A stretch of 64,000 bases of DNA, taken from NCBI GenBank assembly GCA_029532415.1, contig JAQOTA010000060.1, positions 4,154,001-4,218,000 on the forward strand, given 5' to 3'. The DNA is from Marasmius tenuissimus (Eukaryota > Basidiomycota > Agaricomycetes > Agaricales > Marasmiaceae). Positions 55,166-64,000 of this stretch are shown in pieces (the first letter of the stretch is position 1; each line of letters begins with the position of its first letter). Position numbers and translations under genes: made by a program. Below the pieces are notes generated by a model. It was given only the letters and a program-made list of their open reading frames with translations. It searched no databases and was not told the DNA's origin.

Positions 55166-56101
55166 GTGTTCCCCCCACTTGTGTCTATTGTATTCAAGGC
55201 AAGATGTGCTCATTTCCCTGCTTGCACAACATCTTGTGGTGCTGAGTTCTTGGACCTTGTCCATGCTGATCTCTGGTCTTCACCAGTTCAGAGTAGAAGC
55301 AGGCAGAAGCACGTACTTGGCCTGAGCAATGATGCTCTTGGGATTTGTTGGGCTGACTTCCTGCAATCCAAGGACAATTCATCTAAGGCAATTCAGGAGT
55401 GGGTTGTCAAAATGGAGAGGCTCTCTGGTAAGAAGCTTTGTCACTTCCACACTGATGGCGTGGGTGAGTTCATTAACAGTGAGCTTTGTGCTTGGTTTGC
55501 CAGCCAGGGGATTCATTTCACTGGGACCTCGGCATATACCCCAGAGCAGAACGGTGTGGCTGAATGCTACAATTGTACTACTGCCAACCTTGTTTGGTCT
55601 TGCTTGGTCAATGTAAAGTTACCTCTCTCTTTTTGGGCTGAAGCCTGGAACTACTGCACTTGGGTCTATGACCAGTGTCATCAGTTTTCCCTTGCTAAGT
55701 CTAAGATGAAGACAATTCTCATCCAGCTGCTTACTGGTAGGAAGCCTCACATTGATGAATTCTATCTTTTTGGCTGCAAAGCCTATGTTCACGTGCCTAA
55801 GCAGCAATGGAACAAACTTGAAGCTTGTGCTCTTGAGGGTCGTTTCATGGGTTATGATTGGAATCAGAATGGTTTCAGGATCTATATTCCTGCTGCTGAA
55901 CAGAGAGTTGTGGTATCTATCCATGTAAAGTTTGATAATTCAGCTTTTCCAGAGGAATACCTTGTGTCTGAGGGGGAGTCAGGTGCACTTTACAGTTATG
56001 ACAGTTTCACTGGTCTCTCAAATTTGCCCAAAATCATTCCCTTGGATCCTCCTACTGTTCCTTCATCCTCTCCTACCTTGTCCTCCACTTCATCACCCTG
56101 A
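55166..56101 (+). pseudogene. copia-3 integrase core
   Basis: Contains all three catalytic acidic residues: Asp in LDLVHADLWSSP, Asp in CHFHTDGVGEFIN and Glu in TPEQNGVAECYN. FGCKAYVHVPKQQWNKLE, ALEGRFMGYDWNQNGFRIY and a Ser/Pro-rich linker follow. The frame closes at TGA 56099-56101 within the linker, another likely point mutation, since the reading continues in frame beyond it. The frame differs from Gag, so a frameshift lies before it. It has no start codon of its own in the intact element. Confidence 0.85.
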
Positions 56102-56212
56102 TCAACTCCTATTGAGCCAAAGTCTTTACCCGAGCCATCTACTCCTCTTGCTCTTCCACCCCCTGTTCCTCCTGCTCCTAAGCCTTGTGCTCCTCATCAT
56201 CCTTCTAGTGAG

Positions 56213-57903
56213 GTGTATGTGCATCTACCTCCTGCACTAACTATGCAAGCAGCTGCTAAAGTTTCAGAGGCTTCTACTCCATCTATTCCAGGGGGAGATT
56301 CCAGCAATACCAATGATGCTTCTGAGACTGCCATGATTGCCAGTGGCTCTATCCCGTCTAATCTGAAGGAGGCCAAGGCAAGTCCTGATTGGTCTCTCTG
56401 GGAAGCAGCAATTGCATATGAGCTGGAGATGCTCGCTGCTCTTGGCACCTATGAGCTCATGCCTTGTCCTGATAGCCATAAACCTACTGGTACTCAGTGG
56501 GTATTTGATATCAAGCGTGATACCAATGGGAAGCCAGAGTGTTACCGTGCTCGTCTTGTTGCACAAGGTTTCACCCAGATCCTGGGTGTGGACTTTAGCC
56601 AGACATATGCACCTATGGCTCGCATCAAGTCTATTTGTGCCATCTCTGCTATGGTGGCTTCTCTAGACTGGGAGATTCATGTTATTGATGTGAAGTCTGC
56701 TTACCTCAATAGTCATCTGATCAGCCTGCCTATGTGAGACAGCCTCCTGGATATGCTGGAACGGGTAAAACTGATCAGGTTTGGTTCTTGAAGAAAGCTC
56801 TCTATGGTTTATGGCAATCTGCCTATCTGTGGTATGAGAAGCTCAAGTCCATTCTTGTTGATCTTGGCTTTACGTCTTGCCCCTCTGATCTGTGCATGTT
56901 CAGGAAGTTCTCAAAGGACAGGAAGGTAATCATCACTACTCATGTTGATGACCTCGGACTGTTTGCATCAAACAAGTCTGTTCTGAAGAACATCAAAGAT
57001 GGTCTCCAGAAGCATGTGCAGATCTCTGACAAGGGAGAAATCTCTGAGCTCTTGCACATGAAGGTTGTTCATGATAGGAAGGCTCATACGATTTCGTTTT
57101 CTCAACCCGGTTATATTGACCAGATTGTGAAATGTTTCGGCTTGGAGGATGAATACCCTGCTTCAACTCCAATGAGGACTGGTCAAGACGCTCCTCACCT
57201 TTCTTCTACTCATTCTCCTTCCACTCCTCACAAATGTGCTGTTATGGCACAGCACCCTTACCAGTCTGCAGTTGGCTCTGTTCTCTATGCAGCCATTGCG
57301 ACTTGGCCAGACATCTCTCAGTTTATGACTGACCCTGGTCCTCTTCACTGGGAGGCAGTTATTTGGATTCTTCACTACTTGAAGGGTACACGTGACTTTG
57401 TGCTCACTCTCAGTGGTAAGTCGACTTCACTGCATGGTCAGATTCCAATTTCGCTGGTCATCCTGACCATGGTTGTTCCATCACTGGATATGCTCTCTTC
57501 CTTGGCGGTGGATGCTTTGCTTGGAGATCAAAGAAGCAGACAGCTACTGCTTCCCCTACATCAAAAGCTGAGTACCATGCAGCTCATTCTTGTGGATGTG
57601 AAGTGTGTTGGTTCAGACAGCTTGCTGAATAACTTGACTTTCCTCAAATTTGTCCCACTCCCTTCCATATTGACTCTACTTCTGCTGTTGCGAATATCAA
57701 CTCAAAGCAGATTAATGAAGGCAACAAGCATGTCAAAGTTTCCTATCATTGGATTTGTAAACTTGCCATCAATATGAAGGAGATCAAGACTGTTAGTGTT
57801 TGCTCTTTAGACAACCAGGCGGATATCTTTACCAAATGTTTCGGTAAGGCACCTCATACCAGGCTGACAAGTTTCCTTGGTCTTTTCGCTTCTGGTACTT
57901 GGT
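56213..57903 (+). pseudogene. copia-3 reverse transcriptase and RNase H remains
   Basis: 56213-56737 encodes GTQWVFDIKRDTNGKPECYR, ARLVAQGFTQILGVDFSQTY and IDVKSAYLNSHL. The frame then shifts to 56734-57430 with VWFLKKALYGLWQSAYLWY, TTHVDDLGLFASN (catalytic VDD intact), GYIDQIVKCFGL and LHYLKGTRDFVLTL. A further shift near 57430 leads to RNase H pieces (ITGYALFLGGGCFAWRSKKQ, then TSKAEYHAAHSCGCEVCW) and ends with FTKCFGKAPHTRLTSFLGLF and TGA near 57903. At least two frameshifts make this segment non-functional. The downstream polypurine tract GGTGAGGGGGAG is intact. Confidence 0.85.
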
Positions 57904-57912
57904 GAGGGGGAG
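57901..57912 (+). promoter_or_regulatory. Polypurine tract of copia-3
   Basis: GGTGAGGGGGAG directly before the 3' LTR at 57913. Confidence 0.85.
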
Positions 57913-58186
57913 TGTTGATGTTTTGGCCTGTACCGGGCTGGTTATCCCTGCCAGACCCACAGACTTTTCTCAGACTCAGTTCTTTATCCCACGTTGCTTG
58001 TTTATCTTTGTTTATTCATTACTCTGGTCTGCTCTGAGCGAGGGCGCTCATCACCTCCCATTCCTTTCTTCCTTTCCCTCAGTTGTGTTACTACTCAACT
58101 GAGGAATGTTTTCCCCAGCATTCTTTATGTTTCTGTTGCTTATTCCTACTGTACCTTTAGGTTGCATCCTTTCTAGGTTGCTTTCG
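57913..58186 (+). repeat. 3' LTR of copia-3
   Basis: TGTTGATG to GCTTTCG; the terminal CA has become CG. It lacks a 10-bp piece present in the 5' LTR near 53235. Confidence 0.88.
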
Positions 58187-58191
58187 GGTGC

Positions 58192-59083
58192 CAGTTTTTT
58201 AGAGCTGCTACTGCAAGCATCATCCATACAGTTTCAAACCACACAACTGGTGAGAAGATCTCATCAAAGTCAACACCTTCGACCTGAGAGAAACCCTTGG
58301 CAACAAGTCAAGCTTTCTTTCAACCATCTGACTTGATGTCAAACACCCATCTATTCTTGACAGCCTTGCAACCTTTAGGTCAACCAATTCGAAGACCTTG
58401 CAATTGCAAAGAGCCTCTAGTTCATTGTGGCAAGCGGCCTTCCATTCTCTCTGCTGCTCAGCTGGCAGCTTCAGTATGTTACAGAGAGTCCACTCTCAAA
58501 TGGTAGACATATCAGTGAGGTCACCGTGAATGGGAGATCCATGGGCTCTCTATCACCCATGGCATCTCTCCATGTAGAATTTCTCTCCATATCACGCACA
58601 ATGCACGAGGGATTATTTGGGTCTCGTTGTTCACCAAATACATTATCAGGTTGCTTAGTACCCGTCCATTTCCTGCCTGAACGCCTTGGCGGCAGAGACT
58701 GCTCTTGTCCACCCACTGGTGTAGATGACCTGGGAGGCTAGAATGGAGGATCAGGATCAGGATGGTGATGTTCACCCTGAGGTATAGGACCATCTCCATC
58801 ATTGTCATGCGGAGATTCCAATCGCTTTGGAAGGTTATTAGGAGGATAAAGATTGTCATCAGATGAATCATCATTGCTATCTGAAGAGAAGTTGGGATTT
58901 TCACCCAATACCAGCGGTATTTCAGGGATTTTACCCACCGGGGTAAAGCCATGAGGTTTCTTATCAGAACACTTTGGGAACAAGTTTTCATTGAACAGAG
59001 CAGTAGTACTTTTGAAGATAGAAATATTGGACATCTTCATGAAGACATACATAAATGCTGGGACAGCGTCCAATTGTGAAGTA
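58192..59083 (-). pseudogene. copia-2 integrase tail, linker and RT start
   Basis: Minus strand. From the pogo junction it reads LHNWTLSQHLCMSS, then shifts frame to MSNISIFKSTTALFNENLFP, with KCSDKKPHGFTP after it and an Asp/Ser-rich linker (SSDSNDDSSDDNLYPPNN). The spacing implies an internal deletion of the integrase C-terminal fold. Nearer copia-3 come the RT motifs [53 protein letters not shown] and AVAALKNW, cut at the copia-3 insertion. Stops and frame changes are frequent. Confidence 0.75.
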
Positions 59084-61716
59084 CAGTACGTTTTATCATC
59101 TGGAATAATATCATATGGAATAACCGCCGTCTGGAATAGGATTTGGCCAGAACGAGCCCGGGAGGCAGGCATATTCCACTGGTTCCTAGTCCGGAATATG
59201 GAATGCCTCCCTGGGTAGTTTATTCCATATGGCAGCAGGGTAATCTCATTATTGTCGACTCAAAATGGTATCAGATTGTCTAAAAATGGAAATGCTGTTC
59301 ATTATGTGTCTGCTCTAGGTTGCTCATTGTCATGTCAAGTAAATAAAAGCATTGAATTGAATTAATGATCGGCCAATCTACCCTCTATCATGGTCACCTC
59401 TACCTCTGATACTCTAAAGAAACGCAAACCACGCCCAGATCAAAAGTGCGCCACAAAGTTCAAGCCCAAAAAACCCCAGAATGTGGTCGCAAATGCTCCG
59501 AAAACAACAGCCAAGAAACTGAAACAGCCAAAGGAAGACCTCACCTTGAGTGATTGGTTGGAAGTCTTCGACTATATGGAGGCACACCCCGAAATCCGTC
59601 GGCAGCAGGATGTTGTTGATCACTTCAAGAACCGGGCTTCGGGAGCATTGGTTTTCACACAGAGCGCGTTATCGAAGAAGCTCAAAGTCAAAGATCAACT
59701 TCGTAGCTCTGCACGTGCAGATCCGAGTGCACTCTCACGGAAACGGGCTCGTGTAGTGATGCGCCCTGATGTGGACCAGGCTTTAGGGTTGTGGCAGGAT
59801 TCTATGGAAAAAAAGGGAGAATCGGTGACTGGGCCAATGCTGGTTGAGAAGAGGAAGAGGTTTGAAGTGTTATTCAATGTGCCTGAAACCAAACAGTTGA
59901 AAGGAACAGGGTGGTTGACCTCATTCAAGAATGCGTGTGTCCATCTTCACTTCAATTCAGCCGGAAGTTCTGATCATTTCCCACAGACATCAACTCAAAG
60001 AACGGCGTCGCCATGGAGAAGCTGGTTCAGTTGATATCCGTGCGGTAGAAGCCGAGAGGGTCCGAATGCGAAAATGGAACTCAAAGTTTGCAGCAGAAGA
60101 CCGGTTCAATGTTGATGAGACCAGTTTTTTCCCCTCTGCCCCACCTGATCGTAGTCTATGCAAGAAGTCTATGAGTGGAAAGAAGGTTGACCGATTCCGA
60201 ATCACTGCTGTCTTCTGCTGCAACTCAACTGGAACCGAGAAGCTCCCGATTCTATTCATTGGCAAGTCCAAGAAGCCCCGTTGTTTTAATAGACAGGATC
60301 CGGAGAAAATGACTCTATCACTGTATTATCGCAGCAACAAGACGGCATGGATGACTGGGGGTCTCTTTGATGAGTGCGTGGTTTACACTTAAAGTTTTCT
60401 GGGTTCAATTCTCAATTGAATGTTTCTAGGTGGCTTCGGAAGTTTGACATGCGCATGAATAGCCAGGACCGTAACGTTGGCCTGTCCCTGGATAATTTCT
60501 CGGGTCATTACGTTGAATATGAACCTCAAAACTCGGAGGTTGAATTCTTTCGACCCAATCTTACCTCTCATGTTCAACCCTGTGATGCTGGGATTATACG
60601 GTGTGTCAAGGCTCGTTATCGCACGCTCCTTGCTCTTCATGCATTGGACCGGGAAGAAGCAGGAGAGCAGGAGATCTACAAAATTGATGTTCTGACTGCA
60701 ATGCGACTTCTTACTCAGGCGTGGGATGAGGTCACCCCTGAAACCATTCAGAATTGCTGGAAGCATAGCGGAGTTTCCCCTGGCGACAACGAAGAATGGG
60801 AGGACATCTTTATTGACTCCGACGCACCTGATGCCGCTGATTCTGACGTCGAGATGGATGAACCATTGGATGGTGCCCAGGGGGATCCAGTCAACAGTGG
60901 ATGGAAGGTCATTCTGGAGTACGCGGTGTCTGATTGGACCCTACGTTTTGCCGAAGGGAAGTTAAAAGATTGCCTCGGTGATGCGTATGACCCCGAGGAA
61001 TGGCAACCTGCACTCTTTGCAGTGATGGAGTCGGAGGATTCAGCTGATGCCACCAAAACCGTTCGGGCTCTCATGCCAAAGACTCACGCAATAGGATTAG
61101 GAAATCAGAGATCACCATCAGCAACTCCGAATCAGGTGCAGCAAGCGGAGAAGGAGGTTATGGAGTGTGTTGGGGAGCTCTATAAGTGAGGACATCTTGC
61201 AAACATGCCGAACCTTGATGAAATCGTCAATCCTGTTGTTGAGCAGGAAGATGAAGACTCCGAGGCTGTCGACAACTTTGCCAATGGGGAAAAGGGACTC
61301 CGGGAGATTCGGGATTACGTTGTGAACAAGGGCAAGGAGGATACTTCAGAGGCAGATAGCAATGGTGAGGATGATGAACCACCATTTGAGATGGACCGTG
61401 CCAAAGTCCTCGAAGTGGCTCAGTATCTCCAGACAGTGTGCCAAAACCGGGGAGATTTGGACACTGTATTTGACTTATCACGTACTTTACTTCGCTTCCG
61501 GGGGGAGATCAGGCGTGAAGTAGAGGCCTCGGAGAAACAGGCTAGTATTGATTCGTTTTTCACCCGTAAATAGCACTGTATGTAGCAATGTATGTACCAT
61601 ATCTTAAACACAAAGAAAATTCACGAGAAAAATCCCCAACTTATGGTCTGGAATAACCGTCATATGGAATACGGATATGGCGGAACCAACCGTATTCCAT
61701 ATGACATAACGTACTG
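59084..61716 (+). mobile_element. pogo-like DNA transposon inserted in copia-2
   Basis: 2633 bp flanked by TA duplications (59082-59083 and 61717-61718). Inverted ends: left CAGTACGTTTTATCATCTGG, right read inward CAGTACGTTATGTCATATGG. Subterminal CATATGGAATA/TATTCCATATG motifs recur on both sides (near 59110, 59190, 59217 and 61660-61700), probably transposase-binding sites. It carries one transposase gene. Removing it with one TA rejoins copia-2 integrase coding (HAVVLHN). Nearly complete; the only clear lesion is one stop in the transposase. Confidence 0.92.
59390..61573 (+). pseudogene. pogo/Fot1-like transposase (Tc1/mariner superfamily), near-intact
   Basis: Starts at ATG 59390 with a basic leader, then helix-turn-helix and CENP-B-like DNA-binding parts (LTLSDWLEVFDYMEAHPEIR, RPDVDQALGLWQDSMEKKGE, TGWLTSFKNA). 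Introns: about 59933-59986, and about 60372-60430 with donor GTGCGT; both restore frame. The catalytic core has RFNVDETSFFP (first Asp), NVGLSLDNFSGH (second Asp) and SHVQPCDAGIIRCVKARYR (third Asp), the DDD-type triad. After ECVGELYK an in-frame TGA (61187-61189) separates a C-terminal acidic and helical segment, VLEVAQYLQTVCQNRGDLD to QASIDSFFTRK, that keeps the same frame. CGA to TGA is likely. The truncated product would still contain the whole catalytic domain, so activity is not excluded. Confidence 0.85.
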
Positions 61717-61718
61717 TA

Positions 61719-62400
61719 CAACGGCATGCAACACATGGAATTCCCACCAAGAAGGTGGAAGACAAGCATCAAAGCGAAGAGCTTGAGCTTTCTCGACAAT
61801 GGTCTGATTGAATTGTTCTGAACAACCATTCTGTTCTGGTGTATATGGAATGCTGGTCAGAATTTTGATACCGTGTTCCTTTAGTACATCATCAAAGGCA
61901 TCTGATTTGTACTCTCCCCCTCCATCAGAAATCCATTCCTTAATATCAACACCAAATTGTACCTTCACCATAGCGATAAAGTCACAGGGCATTTTGACAG
62001 AGTCAGATTTGTGTTGCATGAGCATTGTCCAGCCATGTGAAGTACAGTCATCGACAAACGACATATACCATTTGTATCTGTGATACAACTCAGTGGGGAA
62101 TTGTTTGAGGTCGGAGTGGATTTTCTCAAAGGGTTTTGAGGCGTGGGTAGTGGAGTCAGGGAACAATCTGGAGTGCATCTTTCCTTCTGCACATCCTCAG
62201 CATAATCGGGTTTTCTTCGGCTTTTGGTCGAATTCCGGGAAGTTCTTAGTATGCTTCCGAGCTTTATCCAGAGCCTTGTCTGAGCAATGTCTGAAATGTC
62301 TGTGTAGAGTCTTCTAGTCAACTTTATCCATTGTTGACTTGGTCATTAAGCTACGAGCAGAGGCTTTCTGCAAGCTAACCCAAGAAATGGTTTGACCAGG
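61719..62400 (-). pseudogene. copia-2 HHCC domain and integrase core
   Basis: Minus strand, 5' part of what is left of copia-2. The zinc-binding region reads LHRHFRHCSDKALDKARKHT and, after a TGA at the usual Arg/Glu site, GCAEGKMHSRLFP. The integrase follows: Asp in FEKIHSDLKQFP, Asp in EWISDGGGEYKS and Glu in TPEQNGCSEQFNQT, then SWWEFHVLHAVV, where the pogo element cuts in. Two or more stops precede it. Upstream sequences (protease, Gag) are missing, so the element was 5'-truncated or deleted before or during the arrival of the hAT-like end at 62512. Confidence 0.82.
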
Positions 62401-62511
62401 CATGAGTGGGTAAGACACCAGTGATTGGTGTTGACCCTTGTTATAAAACACCGATTTGCTAGACGATCCGCATATTGATTCTTGGTCTCCTCAGAGTGTG
62501 TGTCTTGGGCA

Positions 62512-62645
62512 TAGTGTTGCCAACAGTTCCCGGACTGCAGCTCAGACTGAACCATGGTTCCATGAGCTATTGGCGGGGTACAGTTTGGCTCCTCAAGTGG
62601 CTCTGTCCGATTAACCATGTTTTGAGCCACTCAAATAATTAATTT
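62512..62645 (+). mobile_element. Truncated hAT-like end
   Basis: Begins TAGTGTTGCCAACAG, matching the hAT inverted repeat, and shares TGGTTCCATGAGCTATTGGC with the 28910 element (there TGGCTCCATGAGCTGTTGAC). Similarity fades after about 62640. No right end or 8-bp duplication of CTTGGGCA was found. Confidence 0.5.
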
Positions 62646-64000
62646 CTTTTGAAGCTTATAGAAGCTCTGCTTGTAGTATTTAAAATATATCTAAGCTATT
62701 TTTACTGAATAGTTTGAGAGAGAAAGACAAACCACCAGTGGGTTGTCACGTGCAAGGCCAGTGGAAGCCATTTTCTGGACCCATATTGGCCTCTCTCTCA
62801 AACTCAAGCCACTATGGATGAGGAGGGAGTAAGTGACGGTGTCTAGAACAGTGGGAAGGTGTAGGGTTAGTCAAAAACCTTTGTTCCCATGGCCACTTTC
62901 TGTACAATACCTTTTCAACTTACTTGTACGATACATGTTCCTGGCATCTCCCTGGTCACTGGGAACTTTTTACATAAACTGTACAGTAGCTCCTTGATTG
63001 GGTTAGTCTGTATTATGTTGCATGTCCTGTGTATTGGGGTTTGTAGACCCATCAATTCAGCTATCTATCCTGCTCACCACCATATTCCTCATCATCCAAA
63101 TCCCTCAGTTTGACCCAAGTTAATTCAAGTATAATCCTCAAGTCAAGTTCTATTTTCTCAAGACACAATGATAAGGTACGTGGTGATTATTATGTCTTGA
63201 TCTGATCTTTCCCCACAGCCTCAAGGCGACCCACAACCCTCAGTGCCTGGCCCTTTTACTCCAAATCCGACCCTCTGACTGCTTTCTCTGCGATCCTTGT
63301 GTGGATCAACCATATCTTCATCACTGTACAATACTTTACAATACCGAATATGTTCCGCATTACTATATTTTCAGTATATAAGCTGTAGGTAAACACAGAT
63401 GTACCTTAGTTCCATGTTATAGTATAATCTCATCTACAGTCAAGTTTTTCAAGCTCAAGCAAGCTCATAGCAGTGTGCTCAGCATTCCAAGTCTCTTGTT
63501 GTTTGGGGTCCCGGTAGGACCTTTTTACAGTTGCGAATTGACCCACGTAGACAATAGGGGTCTAGTCTCAACTCATCCGCATTACTTCCAGGAGGAATTA
63601 ACTTGATAAACCACCTTTGATCGGGAGATCTCAGGTGTCTATTGCGCTGTTGGAGGTTTCATACGTTTGAACCAGTTCAGATTGCTGCATTCAGGCTATT
63701 GAATACTTTCTTTCTGTGTTCGGTTTAACAACACTTTTGGTCCCAGCTTGACTTAGAAAAGAGGCCCATTATGTCATGAATTTCCCTCCTATCTTATCTT
63801 TTCTCCTTATCTTATCATTTTCCATCTTATCTATATCTTATCCCTCACATGACTTGTATCTTATCATATGGACACATGGTAGATACATGAAGGGACCCAC
63901 ATGCTGTAGACACATGTCGGTCCTGTTTCAGATACTGTTTCACAATGTCATACCTTGATGTCATACCTCACCGTAGACACACGCCACAGTCCTCCAAGTA
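62646..64000. other. Right edge, repeat-like, no supported gene
   Basis: TTTGAGAGAGA (about 62712) and TCTCTCTCAAA (about 62793) form an 11-bp inverted pair with about 70 bp between. CTTATC repeats cluster at 63790-63870. A possible two-exon small frame (ATG near 63168, intron, exon from about 63220) gives only about 54 residues without a family signature and is not called. No tRNA or complete element was recognised. Confidence 0.4.

Larger units (their letters stand above)
53146..58186 (+). mobile_element. Nested copia retrotransposon (copia-3), plus strand, degraded
   Basis: LTRs are 53146-53429 (284 bp) and 57913-58186 (274 bp), differing by a 10-bp indel and roughly a dozen substitutions. 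Target duplication: TGTGC at 53141-53145 and GGTGC (one change) at 58187-58191. The primer-binding site follows the 5' LTR and a polypurine tract precedes the 3' LTR. Domains in order: Gag 53581, protease, HHCC, integrase, RT, RNase H, with several stops and frameshifts. It sits in the RT gene of copia-2 in opposite orientation, and cutting it out rejoins the host frame. It is older than copia-1, judged by LTR divergence. Confidence 0.92.
51621..62430 (-). mobile_element. Old copia retrotransposon (copia-2), 5'-truncated and split by two insertions
   Basis: Minus-strand pol remains in three blocks: 62400-61719 (HHCC and integrase), 59083-58192 (integrase tail, linker, RT start) and 53145-51887 (RT core, RNase H). 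They are separated by a pogo-like element and by copia-3. After removing each insertion plus one copy of its target duplication the host reading continues (HVLHAVVLHN across one site, [17 protein letters not shown] across the other). The 3' end has a polypurine tract and an LTR. Gag, protease and the 5' LTR are absent; a hAT-like end begins at 62512. In-frame stops occur, and the RT catalytic YVDD reads YVND. Confidence 0.85.

Noticed and set aside
63168..63410. Small two-exon gene of about 54 codons
   Set aside because: The intron has good ends, but the peptide is unrecognised and the area is repeat-like.
1..64000. CRISPR arrays, bacterial operons, riboswitches
   Set aside because: The sequence is eukaryotic with spliceosomal introns; no regularly spaced direct repeats of CRISPR type were seen.

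Overview
The window looks like a chromosome segment of an Agaricomycete fungus. The signs are spliceosomal introns of about 50-60 nt, a DUF6534-type membrane protein, a fungal alpha-type protein kinase, two tandem 7-TM proteins, a JmjC-like protein, and a mixture of basidiomycete transposable elements (TEs). A Rhizoctonia/Thanatephorus-like source is a guess; no rRNA or mitochondrial marker allows placement.

The left part (about 2-25 kb) is gene-bearing. On the minus strand lies an alpha-kinase gene (2021-4817). Next come a plus-strand integrase-core DDE transposase (5500-7440) and, tail to tail 27 bp away, a minus-strand JmjC-like gene (7468-8939). Then follow a glutathione S-transferase-like gene (9387-10166), two paralogous 7-TM genes (10431-12089 and 15725-17328), an intron-containing tRNA-Ala(CGC) between them (15318-15402), a 7-TM fragment, a broken cytochrome P450, and a DUF6534 gene (22951-25045). 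Several gene models were checked exon by exon: the alpha-kinase, DDE, JmjC and GST models all close in frame.

From about 25 kb to the end nearly everything is mobile DNA. It contains a solo LTR with a perfect 5-bp target duplication, a second diverged copy of that LTR, a non-autonomous hAT element with an 8-bp duplication, and a copia relic. A 9.2-kb copia element has two LTRs that look identical and a TACAG target duplication. Next is a divergently transcribed pair made of a Tnp2/Plavaka-like transposase and a partner gene, with a TA-flanked MITE inserted in the transposase. Last is a nested stack: an old minus-strand copia (51.6-62.4 kb) interrupted by a plus-strand copia (53146-58186) and by a pogo-like DNA transposon (59084-61716). 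Removing each insertion at its duplication rejoins the host reading frame.

Many TE lesions look like C-to-T transitions (CGA to TGA stops, catalytic Asp to Asn), and the two LTR copies differ mainly at CpG sites. This fits methylation-linked decay. The youngest copia already carries a stop and a frameshift, and has about 780 residues of unrecognised protein between Gag and protease. I do not claim a new defence system. The most novel items are the DDE/JmjC pair, the extra copia domain and the two-gene transposase locus.
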